A stretch of DNA of 64,000 nucleotides from Bacillota bacterium (GTDB lineage Bacteria; Bacillota; Clostridia; Acetivibrionales; DSM-1351): the NCBI GenBank assembly GCA_023460955.1, contig JAEWOH010000037.1:1-64000 (forward strand). Direction: 5' to 3'. The translations under genes and the position numbers were made by a program. Positions 42,857 to 50,730 of this stretch are shown piece after piece. Within the stretch, counting starts at the first letter, position 1, and each line of letters opens with the position of its first letter. Below the pieces are notes generated by a model. The model saw only the letters and a program-made list of their open reading frames with translations, had not been told where the DNA came from and made no database searches.

Positions 42857-43597
42857 ATGGATATCGGTAAATTTGGAAAAGCCTGTGAGAAAATTATGAC
42901 TTCTCAGCACCGACGAGAAGGTATAGGGACTCTTGGTGAGAAAACATTGCATGCTATTCTTAAATATTTCTTTGAAGAGGATGAAAATTATCATGAAATC
43001 AAAGTCGGTAATTTTTATGCAGATATTTTAAATCAAGCAGGAATAACAGAAATTCAGACACGACAATGGAACAAGCTTCGTGAAAAGCTTAAAGCCTTTT
43101 TACCAGAGCACAAAGTAACCCTCGTCTATCCGGTAGCATACACCAAATGGCTTTTGTGGATTAATGAAGAAACCGGTGAAATCAGCAACAAAAGGCTTTC
43201 ACCGAAAAAGGGCTCTGCATATGATATCTTTATAGAATTATACAGGATTAAGAATTTTCTTAACGATAAGAACCTGAGGTTATCCATCGTATTACTTGAC
43301 ATTGAAGAATACCGGCTACTTAATGGTTGGAGTAGGGACGGCAAAAAGGGATCCTGGCGTCATGACAGGATTCCCAAAGGACTTAGGAACGTAATAAATA
43401 TTAATACTAAAGAGGATTATTCCATTTTAATACCTGATACACTTCCCGAGTCCTTTACCAGCAAGGACTTTGCAAAAGCATCCGGCTTGAGGCTTTCCAA
43501 CGCACAGACAGCCCTTAACATTTTATACTACGTTAATGCTATTGAACGGGTTGGAAAAAAAGGCAATATGTTTATTTATCAAAAGTCTGTGCAATAG
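42857..43597 (+). CDS. Predicted PD-(D/E)XK nuclease-like protein with C-terminal winged helix
   Basis: 246 residues, no family name known to me. Residues 25-70 look like a PD-(D/E)XK core: TLGEKTLHAIL with Glu28, ADI with Asp56, and EIQT with Glu65 and Gln67 in place of the usual Lys. The last 45 residues (SKDFAKASGLRLSNAQTALNILYYVNAIERVGKKG) look like a winged helix-turn-helix. ATG start behind GGGGGT. An orphan on the plus strand between divergent and convergent minus-strand genes, with its own operator-like palindrome. Confidence 0.65.
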   Translation: MDIGKFGKACEKIMTSQHRREGIGTLGEKTLHAILKYFFEEDENYHEIKVGNFYADILNQAGITEIQTRQWNKLREKLKAFLPEHKVTLVYPVAYTKWLLWINEETGEISNKRLSPKKGSAYDIFIELYRIKNFLNDKNLRLSIVLLDIEEYRLLNGWSRDGKKGSWRHDRIPKGLRNVININTKEDYSILIPDTLPESFTSKDFAKASGLRLSNAQTALNILYYVNAIERVGKKGNMFIYQKSVQ

Positions 43598-43613
43598 GAC
43601 CAACGATTAAGCT

Positions 43614-44075
43614 CTATATATGGATATTCTGAGCACCATGCGTTTGTAATGTCTTTGAAACTTCATGCTTATCCTTTGAATCATATTCAACCAATACAAC
43701 AGAGCTTCCCGAGTCTATAACAGACTTTATCTCATTCTCGATACTTCTGGGTACTCCCCAATTAATCATCACAGCTCTAAAATCATCTCCTATGCCTCCG
43801 CTGCCCAGACCTACTATTGGTCTTGCTGGTATCAGCGGCCCGGTGCCTGCAAGCATAAAACCGTTTATGCCTGATGCTATACCGGTATTTTCATTTGTAA
43901 ACCCGTAATAGGGTGCTTCAAGGCTATCATCTTGATCGTTTGCAACCTGTCTTTCTCGGAAATCCTCTTGATTCTGGTGACCTAACACTTCTATCTTACA
44001 GCCATTACGCCCAAGCTCTCTTGCCGCCTCAATAGCCGGAGCTCTGCTTATAAAATAACCTGTGGCAATTTCCAA
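43614..44075 (-). CDS. Unknown protein, possibly DUF1269-like stress protein
   Basis: 153-residue protein. A TTG start (44075) with AGGAG 8 bases upstream is preferred; a GTG three codons earlier is possible. The middle is glycine-rich (GFMLAGTGPLIPARPIVGLGSGGIGDDFRAVMINWGVP) and it ends SSVVLVEYDSKDKHEVSKTLQTHGAQNI, like the last part of the DUF1269/heat-induced stress protein group. The last segment resembles the end of the membrane protein at 21194. No function can be assigned. Confidence 0.6.
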   Translation of the reverse strand: MEIATGYFISRAPAIEAARELGRNGCKIEVLGHQNQEDFRERQVANDQDDSLEAPYYGFTNENTGIASGINGFMLAGTGPLIPARPIVGLGSGGIGDDFRAVMINWGVPRSIENEIKSVIDSGSSVVLVEYDSKDKHEVSKTLQTHGAQNIHI

Positions 44076-44210
44076 AATAATCACTCCTCTTCCTAACCAA
44101 ATATTATCCTTAGTATTGCTAAAATTAAATTTAGCTATTCTAAAATTTTTAAAAGAGTATTGATCATCCCGATTAAAACTAGCGAGGCAAATGGTTACTA
44201 CTTGATTTGA

Positions 44211-44900
44211 TTATATGATTCCAAATAGTATAAAACCGATAGTATTGATGGAAAAGTTTGCGCACATGTGTACCAGCCAGGATACATAGATATTGTTATA
44301 CTTTTCGTCAAACCAATTAAATAAAAGTCCTGCAGCAAACAAGCCTACGATTAGTAGAACAAAAAGCCCCGGACTAAACCAGCCGGTCATTATTGCTACG
44401 TGGTATACCGCAAAAGCGGCGGCACTGAATATATATGCTATCTTTCTCCCTGCCGCTTTTTTTAATGTGAGAAATGCCACACCGCGAAAGAAATATTCTT
44501 CAAGTAATGAATTGACAAAAGAAATATAAAGAGCCACAAAAACAAAATTGGACTTGTTTACACCAATATTGTTTTGCAGTGCTGCTGTAACCTTGGAAAA
44601 ATCAAAAAACGGAGAAAGTATATAGTAAGCACCAAGTATGAATATGTATACTCCTATCCCAAGCAAGAAGGCAAATTTTAAACTGCGTCTGTTTAGTTTA
44701 AGCAAATTCCTTAAACCCGCTTCTTTATCAAACAATGAATATATAAGTGGCAATAGTATAAACAGTATTATTTTCACTGCTGACTTTACTGCATAATCAG
44801 GGCTGATAACTGCGTCAACATAGCCCATTATGAGGCAGCCTAATACAATTATTGCCGCAAGCACTATAGACTTCCGTGTTTTATCAGATATATTTCTCAT
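44211..44900 (-). CDS. CPBP (CAAX-type) intramembrane metalloprotease
   Basis: About 229-residue polytopic membrane protein, with the motif SLLEEYFFRG (EExxxR), FAVYHVAIM (FxxxH) and the terminal CAN segment of the CPBP family. I start it at the ATG at 44900, within a spacer after the ABC permease; a longer frame reaches 44996 and overlaps that gene by 46 bases, and neither start has an ideal site. It follows the ABC-2 permease genes, so it may be involved in the same export or immunity function. Confidence 0.82.
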   Translation of the reverse strand: MRNISDKTRKSIVLAAIIVLGCLIMGYVDAVISPDYAVKSAVKIILFILLPLIYSLFDKEAGLRNLLKLNRRSLKFAFLLGIGVYIFILGAYYILSPFFDFSKVTAALQNNIGVNKSNFVFVALYISFVNSLLEEYFFRGVAFLTLKKAAGRKIAYIFSAAAFAVYHVAIMTGWFSPGLFVLLIVGLFAAGLLFNWFDEKYNNIYVSWLVHMCANFSINTIGFILFGII

Positions 44901-44950
44901 AGGCCAGTCTTTTACTCCTATCTTTAATGATTTGATTTTATCACATTTCT

Positions 44951-45748
44951 TTATACCTTCAAGTCCCTTCTTCTGTAGGAGGTATAAGTTGCCCACAGCA
45001 TAACGGCTATTATTGCAACAGACAGTAATACATATACCGTTTCAACTCTTCCCAGGCTCAGTATGCTTTCAGCACTGAAATATTTAAAGGGTGTTATATA
45101 TTTTAAAAATTCAAGTTTTTCGTTCAGATCTATTACTACCGAAACTATAAAGGTCACTAAAAGAACTGTGGTTGCAATCGATGCAGATATCTTGGGGTTT
45201 TTACTGAAGGCAGCAATTCCGGTTCCAATGGAAAGGAACAGCAGCTGTGCCAGCAGCATGCCCACCATCAGTATGGCAATATCGCCGTTTATTTGTTCAC
45301 CTTTTGCATATTGTCCCACTATGGCTATTGAGAAAACAAGTGTTATCATGTTTAGTACAAGTACGTTTACTACAGCTGCAGCTAATTTGGCAGTAACAAC
45401 CTTTGCTCTGGAAACAGGCTTTACCATCAGAAATTCTGTGGTTTTATCCCTCTCTTCCTTTGCAATAATATTAGCTCCCAACATTGCGGCATGTATTGTA
45501 ACCATTATAAGCAGGTACAGGAAGAGCATCCCATAAAAGCCGCTGGCTGTAGTTACATCAAGGTTTCCAAAGCCAAGTATGGCTTTTAGGGACTTGGGCA
45601 TCTTACCTATAATGTCATTTAGGGATTGGCCTGAGCCTGTATAAGAAGTAAACTTCCCCATACCTGCGGCAATCATAAAAAGCATCCCGATACCCCAGGC
45701 TATCAGTGATTTCCTGTGCGCTCTCATTTCTCTTATAAAAATATTCAT
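44951..45748 (-). CDS. ABC-2 type transporter permease
   Basis: 265-residue integral membrane protein with six hydrophobic helices and an ABC-2 (NatB-like) pattern, MNIFIREMRAHRKSLIAWGIG at the N-terminus and NIIAKEERDKTTEFLMVKPVSRAKVVTAKLAAA in the middle. It is a paralogue of the permease 60 bases upstream (same MNIFxxEx start and TxxFLxxKPVxRxxxxTxKLAAAVV motif), so the two form a heterodimer. ATG at 45748 chosen by comparison with the paralogue. Confidence 0.88.
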   Translation of the reverse strand: MNIFIREMRAHRKSLIAWGIGMLFMIAAGMGKFTSYTGSGQSLNDIIGKMPKSLKAILGFGNLDVTTASGFYGMLFLYLLIMVTIHAAMLGANIIAKEERDKTTEFLMVKPVSRAKVVTAKLAAAVVNVLVLNMITLVFSIAIVGQYAKGEQINGDIAILMVGMLLAQLLFLSIGTGIAAFSKNPKISASIATTVLLVTFIVSVVIDLNEKLEFLKYITPFKYFSAESILSLGRVETVYVLLSVAIIAVMLWATYTSYRRRDLKV

Positions 45749-45807
45749 ATTATTATCCACTCCTCTGTTCTGCGGATTAAGAAGGTCTGATCAAATCAAG
45801 TCCGTTT

Positions 45808-46602
45808 TTAGACTGCGTGAATGTCCTTTTTAGTGTAAATCATATAGCTTGCAGCTACTGTTATTAATATAAAAGCAGTTCCGATAATTATATACGACAG
45901 TTCGTAGGCAGAGTTTTTTACAATATAGCCAAAATCAAAATATTTAAAGGGAGTAATATATCGGATAGCCTTTTCACCAATAACAGAGCCGAACATATTC
46001 AGAATGAAAAATCCGAAAACGGTACTCAAAGAGATTGCTATTACCGACCGGATTTTTCCGGCAAGAACAGCTATCACGACCCCAAGAGCCATGAATATCA
46101 GCTGTATAAAAATTAACGTTGCAGATATCATAAGCAATATCTTTATGCTGAATTCCGTTTTTACAGCCAGTGTTGAGGTAAGTGTCAAAGCGACATAAAT
46201 TGCATTTGTTATTATCAGCGAAACAACGGCTGCTGCCAGCTTTGAGGTCATTATTTCAGTCCTTGCCACCGGCTTGGTCAGTAGAAAATCCGCCGTCTTT
46301 TCACGAATTTCCTTTGAAATAATCGAAACTCCAAGGTTCATGGCCTGAATTGCTCCGCAAAGGAGGATATAAACAAAAACAAAGGAATAGAAACCTTCCA
46401 GGGTGGAAAGAGTGTCGGTATAAACACTCAGAAGCTTTTTCACCATGTCTGGAAGTTTGTCTATTATGCCTTGGAATTCTGCAATATCCTTGCCCAAGCC
46501 GATAAAAATAAATATATACATTACTGACAGTGCAGCCATGGACAATGCCCAGATAAATGCTGATTTGCGGTAAGACTTAAGTTCATGAAGGAAAATATTC
46601 AT
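45808..46602 (-). CDS. ABC-2 type transporter permease
   Basis: 264-residue membrane protein; start at ATG 46602, with AAAAGGAGGACTAGGAGT just upstream, instead of the frame that reads into the ATPase gene. Conserved segment TADFLLTKPVARTEIMTSKLAAAVVS is shared with the next gene. Together they form the membrane part of a drug, bacteriocin or lipid exporter with the ATPase at 46607. Only 4 bases from the ATPase stop codon. Confidence 0.88.
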   Translation of the reverse strand: MNIFLHELKSYRKSAFIWALSMAALSVMYIFIFIGLGKDIAEFQGIIDKLPDMVKKLLSVYTDTLSTLEGFYSFVFVYILLCGAIQAMNLGVSIISKEIREKTADFLLTKPVARTEIMTSKLAAAVVSLIITNAIYVALTLTSTLAVKTEFSIKILLMISATLIFIQLIFMALGVVIAVLAGKIRSVIAISLSTVFGFFILNMFGSVIGEKAIRYITPFKYFDFGYIVKNSAYELSYIIIGTAFILITVAASYMIYTKKDIHAV

Positions 46603-46606
46603 ACTC

Positions 46607-47491
46607 CTAGTCCTCCTTTTCGTAGTAATGCATGAAAATTTCCTCAAGATTAGGCTCCTCAATCCACACGTTTTTAAGTTGGATTTCTGAAATTTTCTTA
46701 AGAATGATATTAATATTCCCCTTGAACAGAAAGCTCAGAATAGTGCCTTTTTGTTCAAGGTTATTGACGCCCTGAATATTAAAATGGTTTAGTTCTATTG
46801 AGGTTTTTAACTCAAGCTTGAATTTCTTATAGTTGTTTTCTGTAAGATTGCTCATTTTCTCAAGCTTAATAATTCTGCCTTCCTTGATTATGGCGACCCG
46901 GGAACACATTCTCTGAACCTCGCTCAGAACATGAGAGGACATAAGTATTGTAGCACCTTTTTTATTTTCTTCTTCCAGAAGCTCGAAAAATTTTTGCTGC
47001 ATAAGGGGGTCAAGACCGCTTGTAGGCTCGTCAAGTATTATTAATTTGGGCTCGTGCAGCAGAGCTTGCACTATTCCTACTTTCTTCTTATTGCCAAAGG
47101 AAAGATCGTCCACTCTTTTTTTCAAATCCAGATCCATTATTTCAGCCAGCTCTTTAATTCTTTTGCTGCAGTCCTTTTTGTAAAAGCTTGAAGAATATTT
47201 TAAAATATCTATTACCTTCATTTTGTCATAATAAAAGACTTCTGACGGGAGGTAACCGATTTCTTTTGCTATTTCAGGAGCCTTCTTAACACAGTCCATC
47301 CCAAAGATTGTCGCACTTCCGCCGGTGGGATAAATTAATGCCAGCAGGGTTCGGATTGTAGTGGATTTACCTGCTCCATTTGGTCCGATGAAACCAAAGA
47401 CCTCACCTTCCTGAACATTAAAGCTTACATCTGCTATACCTCTTGCTTTTCCGTAATTTTTTGTCAGATTTTTTATTTCAATTACATTCAT
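46607..47491 (-). CDS. ABC transporter ATP-binding protein
   Basis: 294-residue ATPase with Walker A GPNGAGKST, the signature DLSFGNKKKVGI (a degenerate LSGGQ, normal in this subgroup), Walker B LIILDEPTSGLD and the switch SSHVLSE. It powers the two ABC-2 permeases that follow. Its start overlaps the tetR stop by 14 bases, so translation is coupled. Confidence 0.93.
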   Translation of the reverse strand: MNVIEIKNLTKNYGKARGIADVSFNVQEGEVFGFIGPNGAGKSTTIRTLLALIYPTGGSATIFGMDCVKKAPEIAKEIGYLPSEVFYYDKMKVIDILKYSSSFYKKDCSKRIKELAEIMDLDLKKRVDDLSFGNKKKVGIVQALLHEPKLIILDEPTSGLDPLMQQKFFELLEEENKKGATILMSSHVLSEVQRMCSRVAIIKEGRIIKLEKMSNLTENNYKKFKLELKTSIELNHFNIQGVNNLEQKGTILSFLFKGNINIILKKISEIQLKNVWIEEPNLEEIFMHYYEKED

Positions 47492-48125
47492 AATCCCACT
47501 CTCCCCTATAAAAACTCTTTTTGAGTATTTCCATATAAATATCCAACTCTTTTAGCATTTCGTCATAATTAATCTGGTCCAGAGGTATGTTTCTTATCTG
47601 AACGGTTACTTTTTTTGTAAAACCCTCATCAGCCCAGGTTATAATCTCAAGTGCCCTTCCTATATCCAGACCCGGACGGAACCTGGAAGTATCAATTCCA
47701 TCATAGAGCTTTGCTTTGCCGAAAACCATAAGTTTTTCATTTCTCGAAGCAATCTCCATTTTAATTTCCGGAGAATCATCCAGATAAGCGGTTCCTAAGA
47801 ATTCATAAAGTTCCGGATGTATCTTTAAAACTTCAAGCTTCTGAAGTATTGCGTCCCTGCGTCTTTTGAAAATATCCTTTTCCTCATAGTTAATTTTTAA
47901 GAGTATCTCATTCTTTATGATTTCCAGTGAATAATCATACAAAAAAAGAAACAAACCCTTTTTATTTTTAAAGTAATGAAACAGTGCACCCTTGGAAATA
48001 GCAGCCTCTTTGACAATATTATCGGTGGAAGCGTTCTTATAGCCCTGTTTTGCGAATTCCTTCATGGCACCATTGAGAATTCTCTGTCGCTTTTGTTCAT
48101 CAAGTTTTAAAAATTTTGAATATAT
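47478..48125 (-). CDS. TetR family repressor with apparent AUA start
   Basis: 215 residues if started at the ATA codon (48123-48125). The first ATG (48065) begins 20 residues inside the DNA-binding domain. From ATA the protein opens (I/M)YSKFLKLDEQKRQRILNGAMKEFAKQGY, the normal TetR N-terminus, and GGAGG sits 7 bases upstream of ATA. The helix-turn-helix continues STDNIVKEAAISKGALFHYFKNKK. It heads the ABC-2 transporter operon and probably binds the two 21-bp operators upstream. Confidence 0.85.
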   Translation of the reverse strand: MYSKFLKLDEQKRQRILNGAMKEFAKQGYKNASTDNIVKEAAISKGALFHYFKNKKGLFLFLYDYSLEIIKNEILLKINYEEKDIFKRRRDAILQKLEVLKIHPELYEFLGTAYLDDSPEIKMEIASRNEKLMVFGKAKLYDGIDTSRFRPGLDIGRALEIITWADEGFTKKVTVQIRNIPLDQINYDEMLKELDIYMEILKKSFYRGEWDYECN

Positions 48126-48162
48126 GGTACTGCCTCCTTTCAGTCGGATATTTATTGACGGT

Positions 48163-48227
48163 TTTATATTATTTCTGGCTTTACATAATTTCTGGTTTAT
48201 ATTATTTCTGGTTTATATTATTTCTGG
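48163..48227. repeat. Four tandem copies of a 16-bp repeat in the tetR leader
   Basis: TTTATATTATTTCTGG occurs four times head to tail, with one variant copy (TTTACATAATTTCTGG) and one extra C. It lies between the tetR start and the predicted transcription start. Confidence 0.85.
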
Positions 48228-48262
48228 TTTTAAATATAATTGATTTTTTGAGCCGCCGCTCA

Positions 48263-48319
48263 TATTGACCCGATCGGTCAATAAATCAATTATATTATTA
48301 TTGACCATTCCAGTCAATA
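48263..48319 (-). promoter_or_regulatory. tetR-ABC promoter with two operators
   Basis: TTGACT (48312-48317) and TATAAT (48289-48294), 17 bases apart on the minus strand, form a near-perfect promoter. Two 21-bp operators overlap it: TATTGACC-N5-GGTCAATA (48263-48283, at the start site) and TATTGAC-N7-GTCAATA (48299-48319, over the -35), 36 bases centre to centre. This is a classic autorepression layout. Confidence 0.8.
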
Positions 48320-48338
48320 GTAGTGATCGTGTTATAAG

Positions 48339-48373
48339 AAAAACCCTTCAGAGCGTGACTCTGAAGGGTTTTT
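48339..48373. terminator. Terminator downstream of the ABC-F gene
   Basis: A perfect 15-bp stem AAAAACCCTTCAGAG with its complement and loop CGTGA, A and T runs on both sides. It lies 89 bases past the ABC-F stop codon on the minus strand and insulates tetR. Confidence 0.92.
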
Positions 48374-48461
48374 CTACTGCGGACACAGCTGTCTTCATAC
48401 TTCTGAAATAACATTCAATTTTTATAGGTCAGTACTTCCTCCAGTGTAATTTTAAGAAACT

Positions 48462-50366
48462 TTATAATATTATATCCTTTTCTGAACACCTTACCCATTC
48501 TTCAAGTTTATTGTCCAAATCCCGGCTGAGTTCTTCCCTTTTACTGTATAAATCGTTTAGCTTAACATAGTCACTTTCGGGGTCAGATAGCTTTGCATCT
48601 ATTATTTTAATCTCATCTTCCAATTGCTTTACGTCTGATTCTATCGAGTAAAAATCAGTATCGGTCTTTTTGATTACAACTTTAGTCTTGGTTCTTTTTA
48701 CAGGGATTTCACTTACTACCTGTCTTTCATTAATCTTATTTTTATAGAAATCATAGTTACCTTCATAGTTTGCAAATTTATAATCCTCGATTGCTATTAT
48801 TCGGGTACAAATTTTATTAATAAAAAACCTGTCATGGGATATAAAAAATATTGTTCCGGTAAAATCCTGCAATGCATCCTCCAGTGCTTCAATAGAGTCA
48901 ATGTCAAGATGGTTTGTCGGTTCATCAAGGATCAGTAGATTAATGTCGTCATATAACAGCATAGCCAGTTTAAGTCTTACCTTTTCGCCTCCTGACAGGT
49001 GCCTTACCTTTTTGAACGGGTCCCTTCCGAAAAACAAAAATTTGGACAAGTATTCCCGCGCCTTTCCCTCAGTGATGATTTTATTTTCCCTAAAGCAGTT
49101 GATTACCATTTCCTCTTCGTCATTAAAGTTAATAATCTGTGGTAGATAAGCAATTCGGGTATTGGCTCCTAAAATTGTATTTCCACTATCGCAGGGGATT
49201 TCAGCCAGCAGCATCTTTAGGAAAGTAGTTTTACCACACCCATTCGGTCCGATAAGTGCTACTCTCTCACCAATTGTTATATTCAATTCCGCATTATCCA
49301 GAAGAATTCTGTTTCCAAAGCTTTTTTTCAAGCCGTAGACCACTAGTATTTCAAAACCTGAGCGCTCGTTGTTTTTAAAGTTGATTTTTATATTTTTCTT
49401 TTCAATCGGCTTATCTATTTTTTCCATCTTCTCAAGTTTTTTTTGCATGCTTGCTGCTCTTCTAAAAAACTTATTATTATCAGCTCTTTGGGCCCAGTCT
49501 CTCAAATCTTTTATGGCAGTCTCCATTGCATTAATTTTCTTAGTCTGCTCCTTATAGTTTTCAAATTGCAAAAGCAGGTTTTCTTCCTTTTGCTTTACAT
49601 AATCAGAGTAATTCCCTTTATAAAGTTCGCACTGCTTATTCTCAACTTCAACAATCTTTGTAACCACATTATCCAGAAAATATCTATCATGAGAAACTAT
49701 CAAAACTATTCCTTTATAGCTTTTGAGGTGTTTCTCCAGCCACTCCACAGAATCAATATCCAGGTGATTTGTAGGTTCGTCAAGCAAAAGTATATCGGGT
49801 TTCTCCAAAAGGATTTTACCAAGGTTCACAGTTGTTTTTTCTCCACCGCTTAGTACACCAAATTGCTTTTGAAGGAAGGCCTCATCGAATTTTAAACCAG
49901 TGCATACCTTACTAAATTTTTCTTCCCTGTCATATCCACCCTTAGCCACAAATCCCTGTTGAAGCTGATTATACTGTTTTAGTGCTATTTCAAGGTCTTC
50001 TCCCTGCAGATAACCCATTTTGTCCTCAAGTTTCCGCATACCTTCTTCTAAAGTTATAATATCTTGAAACGCCAGATTCAGAATATTTTTCACGGTAGTT
50101 TCTTCAGAATATTTTGGCAACTGGTCCAGATAGGCAATCGTTGTACCTTTGGGCGTAAATATTCTGCTCCTACCTTCGCATATTTTTCTGTAATCAATAT
50201 CTATAGCTTCCAAGCCAGCCAGTATTTTAAGAATGGTACTTTTTCCACTTCCATTTGCACCAACAATTCCTGCTTTATCACCTTCATAAACAGAAAAACT
50301 TGCATTATCAAGTATAAAGTTTTCTCCATAATGTTTCTTTACGTTAAACATCGTTAATTCAAGCAT
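48462..50366 (-). CDS. ABC-F family ATPase (ribosome-associated, possible antibiotic resistance)
   Basis: 634-residue soluble protein with two ABC domains and no membrane helices. First domain: GANGSGKST, LSGGEKTTVNLG, LLLDEPTNHLDID. Second: GPNGCGKTT, LSGGEKVRLKLA, LILDEPTNHLDID. The linker (about 245-320) is charged and helical, as in ribosome-acting ABC-F factors, and a basic coiled coil (KRTKTKVVIKKTD on) is at the C-terminus. Its leader contains a peptide and a terminator, typical of resistance-type ABC-F genes. The drug is not known. Confidence 0.9.
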   Translation of the reverse strand: MLELTMFNVKKHYGENFILDNASFSVYEGDKAGIVGANGSGKSTILKILAGLEAIDIDYRKICEGRSRIFTPKGTTIAYLDQLPKYSEETTVKNILNLAFQDIITLEEGMRKLEDKMGYLQGEDLEIALKQYNQLQQGFVAKGGYDREEKFSKVCTGLKFDEAFLQKQFGVLSGGEKTTVNLGKILLEKPDILLLDEPTNHLDIDSVEWLEKHLKSYKGIVLIVSHDRYFLDNVVTKIVEVENKQCELYKGNYSDYVKQKEENLLLQFENYKEQTKKINAMETAIKDLRDWAQRADNNKFFRRAASMQKKLEKMEKIDKPIEKKNIKINFKNNERSGFEILVVYGLKKSFGNRILLDNAELNITIGERVALIGPNGCGKTTFLKMLLAEIPCDSGNTILGANTRIAYLPQIINFNDEEEMVINCFRENKIITEGKAREYLSKFLFFGRDPFKKVRHLSGGEKVRLKLAMLLYDDINLLILDEPTNHLDIDSIEALEDALQDFTGTIFFISHDRFFINKICTRIIAIEDYKFANYEGNYDFYKNKINERQVVSEIPVKRTKTKVVIKKTDTDFYSIESDVKQLEDEIKIIDAKLSDPESDYVKLNDLYSKREELSRDLDNKLEEWVRCSEKDIIL

Positions 50367-50454
50367 CTATATCCCTCATTTCATTTTTCCACATAGAAAA
50401 GGCTGCAAATAGACAAACGTCCAATTGCAGCCACTTTTCCCTATCTATTCACAC

Positions 50455-50480
50455 AAAAAAACCGTGTTATGAAACACGGT
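50455..50480 (-). terminator. Leader terminator (attenuator) of the ABC-F gene
   Basis: ACCGTGTT-N4-AACACGGT followed by six T on the minus strand. It lies 89 bases before the ABC-F start, inside its leader, so it can only work as an attenuator. A second hairpin (GGCTGCAA/TTGCAGCC, 50401-50432) lies between it and the gene. Confidence 0.85.
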
Positions 50481-50529
50481 GCTTATCGCATTTAACGATT
50501 AGGTAGCAATGATCCGTCGTTCTAAACAA

Positions 50530-50583
50530 TCAATAATGGCATCCAAAAGAAAGCATAGCAAATAAGGCTGCTAAAACTAACAT
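50530..50583 (-). CDS. Leader peptide of the ABC-F attenuator
   Basis: A 17-residue open frame, MLVLAALFAMLSFGCHY, with ATG start and AAAGGG 5 bases upstream. It lies between the promoter (50668-50696) and the leader terminator, 50 bases before the stem. Such peptides stall ribosomes when an antibiotic is present and prevent terminator formation. No family match is possible at this length. Confidence 0.6.
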   Translation of the reverse strand: MLVLAALFAMLSFGCHY

Positions 50584-50667
50584 ATTACCCTTTATAGATG
50601 CTGTTATTCAACTGATTATTAAAGAACTATTATCATCATTCAATGCTCCCTTCTTATAGATAAAATA

Positions 50668-50696
50668 ATTATAAGTCAGAAATTCCCATCCATCAA
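50668..50696 (-). promoter_or_regulatory. Sigma-A promoter of the ABC-F unit
   Basis: TTGATG (50691-50696) and TATAAT (50668-50673), 17 bases apart on the minus strand. The predicted start near 50661 leaves a leader of about 295 bases to the ABC-F start codon, long enough for an attenuator. Confidence 0.7.
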
Positions 50697-50730
50697 CATA
50701 GTAAACAATTAAAAAAATAGTGTATCCCTG

